A DNA stretch of 51,881 nt, from the NCBI GenBank assembly GCA_030524435.1, contig JAUNGS010000008.1:1-51881 (forward strand). Direction: 5' to 3'. The notes under the pieces were generated by a model. It saw only the letters and a list, made by a program, of their open reading frames with translations, made no database searches and was not told where the DNA came from. The stretch comes from Eubacterium sp. Its GTDB lineage: Bacteria; Bacillota; Clostridia; Eubacteriales; Eubacteriaceae. Numbering within the stretch: position 1 is the stretch's first letter; each line of letters starts with the position of its first letter. The translations under genes and the position numbers were made by a program. Positions 33,743-42,020 of the stretch are shown here, in pieces.

Positions 33743-34381
33743 ATGAGCTATATTAACAATCCAAGGAAAATTGAAGAGAGAAGTTTTGAAATTATCACCG
33801 AGGAGCTGGGGGACAAGGTCTTTGCTCCGGAGATTGCAGACATCGTCAAGCGCGTGATCCACACCACCGCAGACTTTGAGTACGCCGACCTCATCGAATT
33901 CAAAAATAACGCGCTGGAAAGCGGCCTCAAGGCCCTCCAGGACGGCAAAAAAATCTACGCCGACACCAGTATGATCCGGGTGGCCGTCAACAGAAAGGCC
34001 CTCCAGAGCCACGGAATTGAAATTGTCAACTACGTCCACGACGACGATGTTGTCAAGGCCGCCAAGGAGCGGGGGGTTACCCGCTCCACCGTGGGCATGG
34101 AAAAGGCCCTGGAGGACGAGAGCGTGGGCATTTTTGCCGTGGGCAACGCCCCCACCGCCCTGTACAGGCTCATCGAATTCATCAAGGCGGGCAAGGCCAA
34201 GCCCGAGCTCATCGTCGGCGCCCCCATCGGCTTTGTGGGTGCGGCGGAATCCAAGGCAGCCCTGGATGAGCTGGACGCCCTGGGCGTGCCCTACATCAGA
34301 ATCAACGGCAGAAAGGGCGGCAGTCCGGTGGTGGCGGCCATCCTCAACGCCATGCTGTACAAATTAGGAAGGGAATGGTAA
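33743..34381 (+). CDS. cbiC: cobalt-precorrin-8 methylmutase
   Basis: CbiC/CobH moves the methyl group from C-11 to C-12 to give cobyrinate, 212 residues. Signatures include IEERSFEIITEEL at the start, VKRVIHTTADFEYADLI near residue 36, with the catalytic His in the VIHTTAD context, and IVGAPIGFVGAAESK near 162. I prefer the ATG at 33743, preceded by GGAAAGGA, rather than the upstream open frame. About 80 bases separate it from the kinase gene, the widest gap in the operon. The next gene overlaps its end. Confidence 0.95.
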   Translation: MSYINNPRKIEERSFEIITEELGDKVFAPEIADIVKRVIHTTADFEYADLIEFKNNALESGLKALQDGKKIYADTSMIRVAVNRKALQSHGIEIVNYVHDDDVVKAAKERGVTRSTVGMEKALEDESVGIFAVGNAPTALYRLIEFIKAGKAKPELIVGAPIGFVGAAESKAALDELDALGVPYIRINGRKGGSPVVAAILNAMLYKLGREW

Positions 34382-35106
34382 GTGCAATGAAGGGGACCTT
34401 TTACGGATTAGGCGTGGGCCCGGGAGACCCGGACCTGCTGACGGTCAAGGCCTACAGAATTTTACAGGAGGCCGACGTGATCATCACGCCGACCAAGAAA
34501 ATGGGCAAGCCCAGCATTGCCTACAAAATTGTGGAGAGCCATATCGCCCCCCAAACCCAGGTGGTGGAGATGTCCTTTCCCATGATCTCCTTGTCCAAGG
34601 AGCGAGAAACCCTGGAAAAGCAGTGGAAGCAAAACGCCGACGAGATCGAGGTGCTTTTAAATCAGGGCAAGAGCGTCGTCTTTTTAACCCTGGGAGACCC
34701 CATGGTCTTCAGCACCTACTCCTACGTCATGGAATTTTTATTGGACCGGGGCATCGAGGTGATCACCCTGTCGGGGATTCCCTCCTTCTGCAATCTGGCA
34801 GCCCAGATCAACGTGCCCTTAACCCAGGGTGAGGAATCCCTGGGCATCGTGGCCATGACCCAGCCCCTGGAGGAGATTCGTCAGATTTTGGATGCCCACA
34901 AGAATATCGTCATCATGAAGGTCTCCGCCAACAATGCGGTTCTGGCCGAAGAGCTTGAGGCCCGGGGGCTGGAGCACTCCTTTGTGCTGGTCTCCAACAT
35001 CGGCATGGAGAGCCAGAGCATCGTCCGGGATATCGAGGTGCTCAAGGGCAAGATTCCCTATCTCTCAACCCTGCTGATTAAAAAAGATTACGACATTAAG
35101 CTTTAG
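34375..35106 (+). CDS. cbiL: cobalt-precorrin-2 C20-methyltransferase
   Basis: CbiL methylates C-20 with S-adenosylmethionine, 243 residues. The tetrapyrrole methylase start is GLGVGPGDPDLLTVKA, and VVFLTLGDPMVFSTYSYV near residue 101 and LSGIPSFCNLAAQ near 132 are the SAM-binding regions. The start is at ATG 34375, overlapping cbiC by seven bases; ATG at 34387 (MKGTFYGLG) matches the family N-terminus equally well and cannot be excluded. It precedes cbiD by ten bases. Confidence 0.94.
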   Translation: MVSAMKGTFYGLGVGPGDPDLLTVKAYRILQEADVIITPTKKMGKPSIAYKIVESHIAPQTQVVEMSFPMISLSKERETLEKQWKQNADEIEVLLNQGKSVVFLTLGDPMVFSTYSYVMEFLLDRGIEVITLSGIPSFCNLAAQINVPLTQGEESLGIVAMTQPLEEIRQILDAHKNIVIMKVSANNAVLAEELEARGLEHSFVLVSNIGMESQSIVRDIEVLKGKIPYLSTLLIKKDYDIKL

Positions 35107-35116
35107 GGGGCCTTCC

Positions 35117-36241
35117 ATGCTGGACAGATACATCGAGAAGGGCGGCAAGCGGCTGCGCTATGGCTACACCACGGGCTCCTGCGCCGCCGCTGCGGCCAAG
35201 GCGGCTTTGACCATGCTTTTGGGACAGCGGCAGGTGACTCAGGTGGACATCGACACCCCCAAGGGCTGGCCCCTGACCCTGGAGGTCTGTGACGCGCACT
35301 ACAGCGCAGCCGAGGCCTCCTGCGCCGTGGTCAAGGATGCCGGAGATGATCCCGATATCACCGACGGCATCAAAATTTTTGCCACGGTGCGCCCGTCGGA
35401 CAAGCCCCTTGTCTTTAAGGGCGGCGTCGGCGTCGGCACCGTGACCCTCAAGGGCCTGAGCCTGCCCGTGGGAGAGCCGGCCATCAACCCGGTGCCCCGG
35501 GAGATGATTGCCCGGGAAATGGACAAGGTTAAAAAGGAATACGGCGTCACCGGGGGCTACGAGGTTGAGATCTCCATTCCCGAGGGGGTGGAGCTGGCCA
35601 AGCGGACCTTCAACCCCAAGCTGGGCATCCTCGGCGGTCTGTCGGTGGCGGGCACCTCGGGCATCGTGGAGCCCATGAGCGAGGAGGCCCTGAAGGAATC
35701 CATGCGGCTGGAGCTGTCCATGCTCAGGGCCCGGGGTGAGGACAGGGCCTTGTTTGTGCCGGGCAATTACGGCAAGGATTACGCCGAAGCCCTGGGGCTG
35801 AATCTCGATCTTTTGGTGAAGACCAGCAACTTCATCGGCTTCATGCTGGAGGAGGCGGAGCGCCTGGGCTTTAAGAAAATTTTGTTTGTCGGTCATCTGG
35901 GCAAGCTGGTCAAGGTGGCCGGCGGGCTGTTTAACACCCACAGCGCCGTGGCCGACGGCCGCATGGAAATCCTTGCGGCCAACGCAGCCCTTTTGGGGGG
36001 CAGCCAGGCGCTGGTTCAGAAAATCATGGCCAGCACCACGACGGACGAGGCGGCGGAATATTTGCTTGAGGCAAATATTCCCGGTTATTTTGATCATCTG
36101 GCCAAAGCGGTTAAGGCACGCTGCCAGGGAAAGGTGTATAATAATATAGATATTGAGGTTATCATTTTCTCTAAGGCCCAGGGCCATTTAGGGGAAAGTG
36201 CAAAGGCAAAGGAGATGATGGAGGAACTATGTATCCATTAA
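35117..36241 (+). CDS. cbiD: cobalt-precorrin-5B C1-methyltransferase
   Basis: CbiD methylates C-1 of the ring in the anaerobic pathway, 374 residues. Typical features are LRYGYTTGSCAAAAAKAAL at the start, the region VGVGTVTLKGLSLPVGEPAINPVP (in part) near residue 110, and VGHLGKLVKVAGGLFNTHS near 258. Its presence marks the early-cobalt-insertion route, as opposed to the aerobic Cob pathway. Its last 13 bases overlap the start of cbiE. A weak ribosome site lies upstream of the ATG. Confidence 0.95.
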   Translation: MLDRYIEKGGKRLRYGYTTGSCAAAAAKAALTMLLGQRQVTQVDIDTPKGWPLTLEVCDAHYSAAEASCAVVKDAGDDPDITDGIKIFATVRPSDKPLVFKGGVGVGTVTLKGLSLPVGEPAINPVPREMIAREMDKVKKEYGVTGGYEVEISIPEGVELAKRTFNPKLGILGGLSVAGTSGIVEPMSEEALKESMRLELSMLRARGEDRALFVPGNYGKDYAEALGLNLDLLVKTSNFIGFMLEEAERLGFKKILFVGHLGKLVKVAGGLFNTHSAVADGRMEILAANAALLGGSQALVQKIMASTTTDEAAEYLLEANIPGYFDHLAKAVKARCQGKVYNNIDIEVIIFSKAQGHLGESAKAKEMMEELCIH

Positions 36242-36855
36242 GTGTTGTTGGATTAGGTCCGGGACATCCGGACTACATCCTGCCAGCGGCGAAAAAGGCC
36301 ATCGAGGCGGCGGAGGTCATCCTCTGCGGCGAGAGACATTTGGAGAGCTTTGACACCGAGGGCAAGGAGCTGTTGATTATTGGAAATGGCGTGCCGCTGT
36401 CCATGCTGGTTCAGCAGGTCAAGGCCGTCTACCTGAATACGAGAACCGCCGTGGTGGTTTCGGGGGATACGGGCTTCTACAGTCTTTTGAGCTATTTAGA
36501 AAAGATGATCCCCAGAGAAAACATGCGGGTGATTCCCGGCATATCCTCCCTTCAGTACATGTTTGCCATGATGGGCATGAGCTGGCAGGACGCCGCCTTC
36601 ATGAGTCTCCACGGCAGAGATCAGGACATCATGTCCAGGGTTGCCGTAAGCAAAGCCGTCGGCATTCTGACGGACCAGGAGCACAATACGGCCTACATCG
36701 CATCGGTGCTCAAGGACAATGGCTGCACCGACAAGTGGATCTACGTCGGCGAGGATCTCTCCTACGAAAACGAGGGGATCACCCGTCTGAGCGTCGAGGA
36801 GGCCCTGACCTTCCAGGAGGAGGGCATGGCCGTGGTGGTGATTGCCGATGAGTAG
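36229..36855 (+). CDS. cbiE: cobalt-precorrin-7 C5-methyltransferase
   Basis: CbiE methylates C-5 in the late part of ring synthesis, 208 residues. The start YPLSVVGLGPGHPDYILPAA (in part), VVVSGDTGFYSLLSYL near residue 75 and VIPGISSLQYMFA near 102 are typical of the tetrapyrrole methylase fold. In many bacteria CbiE and CbiT are fused as CobL; here they are separate, with an eight-base overlap. Together they do the C5 and C15 methylations and decarboxylation. Confidence 0.94.
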   Translation: MYPLSVVGLGPGHPDYILPAAKKAIEAAEVILCGERHLESFDTEGKELLIIGNGVPLSMLVQQVKAVYLNTRTAVVVSGDTGFYSLLSYLEKMIPRENMRVIPGISSLQYMFAMMGMSWQDAAFMSLHGRDQDIMSRVAVSKAVGILTDQEHNTAYIASVLKDNGCTDKWIYVGEDLSYENEGITRLSVEEALTFQEEGMAVVVIADE

Positions 36856-37426
36856 AATTGCAGGCTACAGAGACGAGGAATATATCCGGGGCAAGGCGCC
36901 CATGACGAAGCGCGAGATCAGAATTCTGACCATCAGCCTTCTGGACATCCAAAAGACTGACGTGGTGGTGGACGTCGGCGCCGGCACCGGCGGTCTGACC
37001 ATGGAGGCGGCCTATGCCGCCAGGGCAGGCCGGGTTTACGCGGTGGAGGCCAAGGAGGCCGCTTTGGCGCTGGTGGCTGAAAACGCCGAAAAGTTCGGGG
37101 CGGATAATGTGAAGCTCATCGCCGGCAAGGCCCCCCAGGCCCTGGAGGAGATCCCAGAGTCTGTGGACCGGGTCATTTTAGGCGGCACCGGCGGCGCCAT
37201 GGAGGAGATCTTCAAATGGTGTAAGGCCAGGGTGAAGCCCGGCGGACGGGTCATCGCCAACTTTGTGACCCTGGAAAACGCTTCTAAGGCCACAGAGCTT
37301 ATGAAAAAATATTTTGAAAATGTGGAGCTCATTCAGGTGGGGGTCAGCCGCGGAGAATTTGTGGGGGGCCTGACCATGCTCAAGGCGGCCAACCCCATTT
37401 TCATCATCACCGGGGATCAGCGCTAG
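36848..37426 (+). CDS. cbiT: cobalt-precorrin-6B C15-methyltransferase (decarboxylating)
   Basis: CbiT methylates C-15 and decarboxylates the C-12 acetate, 192 residues. It has the class I methyltransferase fold: VVVDVGAGTGGLTMEAA near residue 38, then GGTGGAMEEIFKW near 112. The N-terminal GKAPMTKREIRILTISLL is typical of CbiT. The ATG at 36848 overlaps the end of cbiE. It closes the operon, and a strong terminator follows. The genes cbiF, G, H, J, K and P, needed for the remaining steps, must be elsewhere. Confidence 0.94.
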   Translation: MSRIAGYRDEEYIRGKAPMTKREIRILTISLLDIQKTDVVVDVGAGTGGLTMEAAYAARAGRVYAVEAKEAALALVAENAEKFGADNVKLIAGKAPQALEEIPESVDRVILGGTGGAMEEIFKWCKARVKPGGRVIANFVTLENASKATELMKKYFENVELIQVGVSRGEFVGGLTMLKAANPIFIITGDQR

Positions 37427-37427
37427 A

Positions 37428-37493
37428 AAACGAAAAAAGCACCGGACAGCTTAGCCCTTTTTAAAGGGCGGCTGTCCGGTGCTTTTTTCGTTT
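37428..37493. terminator. long perfect bidirectional terminator
   Basis: A 23-base perfect stem, 37428-37450 with 37471-37493, carries A-run and T-run ends, and an inner GCCCTTT/AAAGGGC stem (37454-37460, 37463-37469). It separates cbiT from the convergent patatin gene, whose stop codon begins at 37498. Confidence 0.92.
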
Positions 37494-37497
37494 GCGG

Positions 37498-38841
37498 CTA
37501 TTTTTCCTTGATGGCCTGGTGGAGATAGATCAAAAAGACAATGGCCAGGGTGAACTCCGGCGTCATCTTTCTGAGCATGGCCTGGAGTCTCGGCAGGGGC
37601 ATGTCCTTTCTGGCGCCGATGAAAAGGACGTAGAAGGTGATGAAGTCCAAAATCGTGGCGGGCTTGTAGAGGGATTTGCTCTCTTTAAAGACCTGCTGGA
37701 CGGTGGTGTCGTTTTTGATCAGCTCCAGGTGGGTCTGGGTAAGCTGATTCAAGGCGTTTAAGATAGCCGGGAAGAACTGATCCCGGGTGTATTTTTCCAT
37801 GCGCTTAACCCCCAGGGCCTTGCCGGTGATTTCCATCAGGGTTAGGAGCAGGGGCTCATCCTCGGGGTAGTTGGTGCTTCTGACAAGGTTTTGAATGGCC
37901 GTGAGGATGGTGGGCTTGTCCACCGTGGGGGACAGAGACAGAAGCTGCGCCACCTTTTCTCTGGAGGTGGTGTCCTCCAGGGGCGTGCCGATGCAGGCCT
38001 CCAGGCGATCGTAAAACTGATGCCTCTGGGAGAGGTCGAAGTAGTAATGCTTGCCGGAGACGACGCCGAAGGTTTTTAGGGTGTCCAGATAGCCCATCTC
38101 AATGTTGTTGACGATGGTGGACTGATCGAATTCCAGGGTCATGCCCAGGTACTCGGAATTGTTGATGTGGGTCAGCTTGAGATCCTTCCGCTTTACCTGC
38201 TGCTTGAAGCCCAGGGCGGGGAAGTCCACGACGATGATGTTTTTGTAGCCCTTCTCCGCCATAAAATTGATGGGGACGTTGTCGTAGAAGCCGCCGTCTA
38301 AGTAGGTACTGCCGTCGATTTCCTGTCTCTGGAAGATGGGCAGAGCCGCGCTGGCCAGCAGGTAGTCCAAGAGCTTGCCCTCGGGGATATCCTCGATCAT
38401 CAGCTGGACCGGCGACAGGGTGTTGAGGCGCACCGTCACCAGCCCCAGGCGGATGGGGGATTTTCTGATTTTTTCCTCGGAGATCAGCCTTGAGAGATTC
38501 TCCCTCAGGGGGGAGATGTCCAGGCCGCCCCGGAAAAGGTCGTTGAAAAAGGAGATTCTGAAAAAGTCGAAGCTCATCTTAGACCATTTTTCCACGTAGC
38601 GGTTGGTCATCTCGGTGTTGAGCTTTAGTACCTGGTTGATGGTCAGGTTGGACCAGAAGTCCAGGGCTGCGTCAAAATCGTTTTGGGCGATAACCGCGGT
38701 GTTGATGGCGCCGATGGAGGTGCCGATGACGCAGGGGGTGGAGATATTCATCTCCCGAAGGGCCTCCCAGACCCCCATTTCAAAGGCGCCCTTGGTGCCG
38801 CCGCCGCTTAAAACCAAGCCGTATTCATTAGTATTGTTCAT
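37498..38841 (-). CDS. patatin-like phospholipase
   Basis: Lipid acyl hydrolase of 447 residues with the patatin fold. GGGTKGAFEMG near residue 13 is the oxyanion loop, GTSIG near 39 holds the catalytic serine, and DGGFYDNVP near 187 has the catalytic aspartate of the Ser-Asp dyad. The C-terminal 240 residues are helical and I do not recognise them. No signal peptide is seen, so it should act on membranes from the inside. It is last in the murC operon on the - strand; a link to envelope upkeep is inference. GGAGGT precedes the ATG. Confidence 0.85.
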   Translation of the reverse strand: MNNTNEYGLVLSGGGTKGAFEMGVWEALREMNISTPCVIGTSIGAINTAVIAQNDFDAALDFWSNLTINQVLKLNTEMTNRYVEKWSKMSFDFFRISFFNDLFRGGLDISPLRENLSRLISEEKIRKSPIRLGLVTVRLNTLSPVQLMIEDIPEGKLLDYLLASAALPIFQRQEIDGSTYLDGGFYDNVPINFMAEKGYKNIIVVDFPALGFKQQVKRKDLKLTHINNSEYLGMTLEFDQSTIVNNIEMGYLDTLKTFGVVSGKHYYFDLSQRHQFYDRLEACIGTPLEDTTSREKVAQLLSLSPTVDKPTILTAIQNLVRSTNYPEDEPLLLTLMEITGKALGVKRMEKYTRDQFFPAILNALNQLTQTHLELIKNDTTVQQVFKESKSLYKPATILDFITFYVLFIGARKDMPLPRLQAMLRKMTPEFTLAIVFLIYLHQAIKEK

Positions 38842-38855
38842 AGCTTACCTCCATG

Positions 38856-39779
38856 TCAGATAAAAGGGTAGGGGGACGTGTCGTTGTAGGGCAGATAATT
38901 CTGGAGGCTGTCGGGACTGTTTAGAATATCACCGAAGCTCAAGGCCAGACCCATCACCGGCAGGAGCAGCGCCAGCAAAATGTTGAAGCCGCCGAGGACG
39001 ATGCCCGCCACCGGGAGGGTCAGGGATTTGCCCTGGGCCCGCTGCTCCCTGAGGGCAAGGATGCCGAAGAGAAGGGCCGCAGCCCCCAGAAAAAGCGGGT
39101 TGTAGGCAACGGCCAAAAACGACAGCTGGGATTGGAGGCAGGCCGTGACGATGCCGAGAATGCCAAAGCCGAGGGACAGGATGGAGCGGGGATTGACAGG
39201 GTCATCCTCCAGGGGGTCGATGGCCGTAAAATCTGGCGCCTTATTTCTCAGTGAAAAAAGAAAAAAGGGAGCCAAAAACGGAAGGATGATGCTCAGCACC
39301 GTGAAGAGCACCGCTTTTTTAGGATTGTAGATTTTGTAAAGTCTGAAGTAGGCGGCGTAGATGTAGATGGCAGAGGCAGCGCAGAGCAGAACGGCCAGCA
39401 GCCCGCCCACGGCAGGGAGCATGTCTAAAAGCTCGGCCAGAATCACGGTGACGGTTAGTATCAGGGGGAGGCAAATGGCGGCGTGGGGGATTTTTAAGGC
39501 GCCAATTTTTACCTTGTCGTTGATGAGAGCGCCCAGGAGGTAGCCGCTTGCCAGGGGAATCCAGGCCAGCCAGGCGTATTTAAAATTGCGGTCCTTGGCC
39601 ATTTTGTACAGGCTGACGCCGGTGAGAATATAGCTGACGATACTCCAGATCAGGAGGACGATCAGAAAAGCGAATAGAACAGAGAACAGGATTAGCAAAA
39701 TTTCTTTAAAGGCATCCGCGCTTGAGCTGTAGCCAGGGCTGTAGCCGTAGGGCGGATCGCTGTAGTAATAATAATCCAT
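38856..39779 (-). CDS. polytopic membrane protein, paralogue of next gene
   Basis: A 307-residue protein with six to eight membrane helices; the first is near residues 26-50. The N-terminus is rich in Tyr and Ser (MDYYYYSDPPYGYSPGYSS). Its region about 65-190 is similar to the 162-residue protein encoded upstream: both share a YxLGxxIDxxVxxGxLxxPxA-like pattern, YAAYFRLYKIYNPKKAVLF and SIILPFLAPFFLFSLRN (in part). This copy has an additional C-terminal membrane part. The family is unknown to me. It lies between murC and the patatin gene, so an envelope role is possible. AGGGGG precedes the ATG. Confidence 0.75.
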   Translation of the reverse strand: MDYYYYSDPPYGYSPGYSSSADAFKEILLILFSVLFAFLIVLLIWSIVSYILTGVSLYKMAKDRNFKYAWLAWIPLASGYLLGALINDKVKIGALKIPHAAICLPLILTVTVILAELLDMLPAVGGLLAVLLCAASAIYIYAAYFRLYKIYNPKKAVLFTVLSIILPFLAPFFLFSLRNKAPDFTAIDPLEDDPVNPRSILSLGFGILGIVTACLQSQLSFLAVAYNPLFLGAAALLFGILALREQRAQGKSLTLPVAGIVLGGFNILLALLLPVMGLALSFGDILNSPDSLQNYLPYNDTSPYPFI

Positions 39780-39870
39780 AATAAACCCCCTTTGTATAAT
39801 TAAATTAATTGTAAAGCATTTTCAAAAGAAATGCAATGCACCCGCCAGGTCTTAAGGCGCTATCAAAATA

Positions 39871-39901
39871 AGAGCTGGAAGACAAAAGGGCTTCCAGCTC
39901 T
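39871..39901 (-). terminator. hairpin between two membrane-protein genes
   Basis: GAGCTGGAAG pairs with CTTCCAGCTC around a short loop. On the - strand it is followed by a T-rich stretch (TTATTTTGATAG), so it may be a partial terminator. Confidence 0.5.
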
Positions 39902-39914
39902 CGGCGGTGTGCTT

Positions 39915-40403
39915 TTAAAGATAGTATTCCACGGGCTGACGGTTCCTGATGGCAAAGGGAAAGATCGACAGCATAAAGGGAAGGATGATGCTGAGGACCA
40001 GATAGAGCACCGCGGATTCCGGCGCGTACAGCTTGTACAGTCTGAAGTAGGCGGCCAGGCTGTAGACCATGATGGCTAAGGAGCAGACCCATCCGACAAA
40101 GGGAATGGCCACGATGACGGTGCCGAAGACCGAGGCGATGGGTAAAATCACCTGGGCGTAGGGAAGGGCCAGGGAACCAAAGCAGACCCGCTCGTCGATG
40201 ATCTCCCCCAAAAGGTAGAGCTTGACGATGGGGATCCAGGCCAGCCAGGGATAGTCGGCCTTTTTATTGACGGCCATGACGTAGAGTCCGTAGCTGGACA
40301 GGCAGTACAGAATTGCGGGAATTGCGACGGCCACAAGCACTGCGGCGATGCCGAGGGTGGCCACCAGGGCCGCCAGACCCGCAAAAATAGAATATTCAAC
40401 CAA
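39915..40403 (-). CDS. small polytopic membrane protein
   Basis: A 162-residue protein with about four membrane helices, starting with TTG at 40403 preceded by GAGGT. The sequence includes YPWLAWIPIVKLYLLGEIID and a C-terminal AAYFRLYKLYAPESAVLYLV (each in part), shared with the larger paralogue downstream. It starts 18 bases after the murC stop codon, so the two are probably translated from one message. The repeated AWIP and ILPF patterns are reminiscent of small uncharacterised membrane proteins; I do not recognise a named family. Confidence 0.75.
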   Translation of the reverse strand: MVEYSIFAGLAALVATLGIAAVLVAVAIPAILYCLSSYGLYVMAVNKKADYPWLAWIPIVKLYLLGEIIDERVCFGSLALPYAQVILPIASVFGTVIVAIPFVGWVCSLAIMVYSLAAYFRLYKLYAPESAVLYLVLSIILPFMLSIFPFAIRNRQPVEYYL

Positions 40404-40421
40404 GGGATAACCTCTTTCTAG

Positions 40422-41840
40422 CTATGCGTCGTATTTTTCTTTTAAGGCGTCCACCAGGGCGTAGGCCACCTTGTTGATGGTCTGGGAGCCAGCCACCAGC
40501 ACCAGGTCGCCGGCCTCCAGGTTGTCGGTCAGGAATTTGACGATGGTGTCGAATTCGGTCATGACCACCGTGGGAATATGGTGCTTTTCCTTGATGCGCT
40601 TGGCCAAATCCTCGGAGTAGATATCCCAGTGGTTGTCCTCGCGGTCGGAGTAGATATCGTTGAGGATGATCTGGTCGGCCCCGCTGAAGGCGTCCACAAA
40701 CTCGTCGAACAGGAAGTAGGTTCTGGAGTAGGTGTGGGGCTGGAATACAACCCAGAGCTTTTTGTGGGCGTGGTTGAGACAGGCGTCGATGACCACCTTG
40801 AGCTCTGTGGGATGGTGGGCGTAGTCCTCGTAGACGTTGATGCCGTTGACCTCGCCCCGGAATTCAAAGCGGCGCTTGGCGCCGTGGAAGGACAGCAGGG
40901 TCTTCTGGATGGCCGGCTCCTCGATGCCTAAAAATTCGCCGCAGGCAATGCAGGCCAGGGCGTTTAAAACGTTGTGCTGGCCGGGAATGCTCAGGGAGAA
41001 GTGGCCGAAGAACACGCCCTCGTGGTAGACGTCAAAGCTGGGATTGCCCACATTGTCGTAGCTGATATCCTTGGCCACCCAGTTGTTTTCGGGCTTGAGG
41101 CCGTAGGTGATGACGGAGCAGCGCAGGCCCTCGACGACGTCCAGCACATCCTGGGAATCCCCCCAGGCGATCATCAGGCCCTCCGGCGGCAGGATCATGC
41201 CGAATTTGTGGAAGGATTCCTTGATTTGGGGCAGGCCCTCGGTGAAATAGTCCAGGTGGTCCTCCTCGATGTTGGTGATGACCCCCAGGAAGTGGGTGGT
41301 CTTCAAAAAGGAGTCCACGTACTCGCAGGATTCGATGACGAAGTAATCGCTGTGGCCCAGGGTGGCGTTGCCGCCGATTTCCGGCACCTTGCCGCCGACG
41401 CTGACGCTGGGGTCAAAATTGGCGTTGTGCAAAAGGGCTGCGATCATGGACGAGGTCGTGGTCTTGCCGTGGGTGCCGGCGACGCCGATGGTCTTGGGGA
41501 AGGCTCTGGACAAAAGCCCCAGATAATCCGAACGTTCGACCTGGGGAATGCCCAGATCCGCGGCGCGGACACGGTCGGGATTGTCCTCGTGGATGGCTGC
41601 GGAGTAGACGACCAGATCGGTGTCCTCGGGAATATTGTTGTAGTCGTGACCGATGTGGATGACGACGTTCTGTGCTTTTAATTTATCAGTGTAGGAGGAT
41701 TCGATCATGTCGGAGCCTTCCACTTTAAAGCCCTGGGCTAAGGCAATGCCGGCCAGGCCGCTCATACTGCTGCCGCCGATGCCGATGAAAAAGATCTTTT
41801 TCACAGGGCGGTTGTAGGTTTCGCTCAATATATTTTTCAA
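40422..41840 (-). CDS. murC: UDP-N-acetylmuramate--L-alanine ligase
   Basis: MurC adds L-alanine to UDP-MurNAc in peptidoglycan synthesis, 472 residues. KKIFFIGIGGSSMSGLA near residue 15 is the Rossmann start; GTHGKTTTSSMIAALL near 122 binds ATP; DDYAHHPTE-type sequence (EDYAHHPTELKVV) lies near 340. I prefer the TTG at 41840, after GGAGAG, over the upstream frame starting at 41954, which would add 38 non-family residues. It is divergent from purR and heads a four-gene - strand operon ending with the patatin gene. Confidence 0.95.
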   Translation of the reverse strand: MKNILSETYNRPVKKIFFIGIGGSSMSGLAGIALAQGFKVEGSDMIESSYTDKLKAQNVVIHIGHDYNNIPEDTDLVVYSAAIHEDNPDRVRAADLGIPQVERSDYLGLLSRAFPKTIGVAGTHGKTTTSSMIAALLHNANFDPSVSVGGKVPEIGGNATLGHSDYFVIESCEYVDSFLKTTHFLGVITNIEEDHLDYFTEGLPQIKESFHKFGMILPPEGLMIAWGDSQDVLDVVEGLRCSVITYGLKPENNWVAKDISYDNVGNPSFDVYHEGVFFGHFSLSIPGQHNVLNALACIACGEFLGIEEPAIQKTLLSFHGAKRRFEFRGEVNGINVYEDYAHHPTELKVVIDACLNHAHKKLWVVFQPHTYSRTYFLFDEFVDAFSGADQIILNDIYSDREDNHWDIYSEDLAKRIKEKHHIPTVVMTEFDTIVKFLTDNLEAGDLVLVAGSQTINKVAYALVDALKEKYDA

Positions 41841-41948
41841 TGCTTGCTCTCCTTCATTGAATTTTGATTCACAGAGATTATACCATAGGCGATTATCAAG
41901 ATAAAGCTTTTTCATTCCATGAAATTTATTAAGAATTTTGAAAAAGAC

Positions 41949-41977
41949 TTGCACTTTTAGCGCAATATGAATAAAAT
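41949..41977 (+). promoter_or_regulatory. sigma-A promoter of purR
   Basis: TTGCAC (41949-41954), a 17-base spacer and TAAAAT (41972-41977). Confidence 0.65.
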
Positions 41978-41993
41978 GTAGAATATATTTAAA

Positions 41994-42006
41994 AATGTTC
42001 GGATTT
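41994..42006 (-). promoter_or_regulatory. PurBox operator
   Basis: On the - strand AAATCCGAACATT matches the PurBox consensus AWWWCCGAACWWT at all 13 positions. It lies between the purR -10 and its start codon, so it suggests autoregulation. The second, inverted PurBox seen in many B. subtilis operators is not evident. Confidence 0.7.
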
Positions 42007-42020
42007 TAAGTGAGGTTTCA

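Noticed and set aside
35096..36187. Long minus-strand ORF opposite cbiD
   Set aside because: It is a shadow of cbiD in GC-rich coding sequence, with no family resemblance; the cbiD frame has clear motifs.
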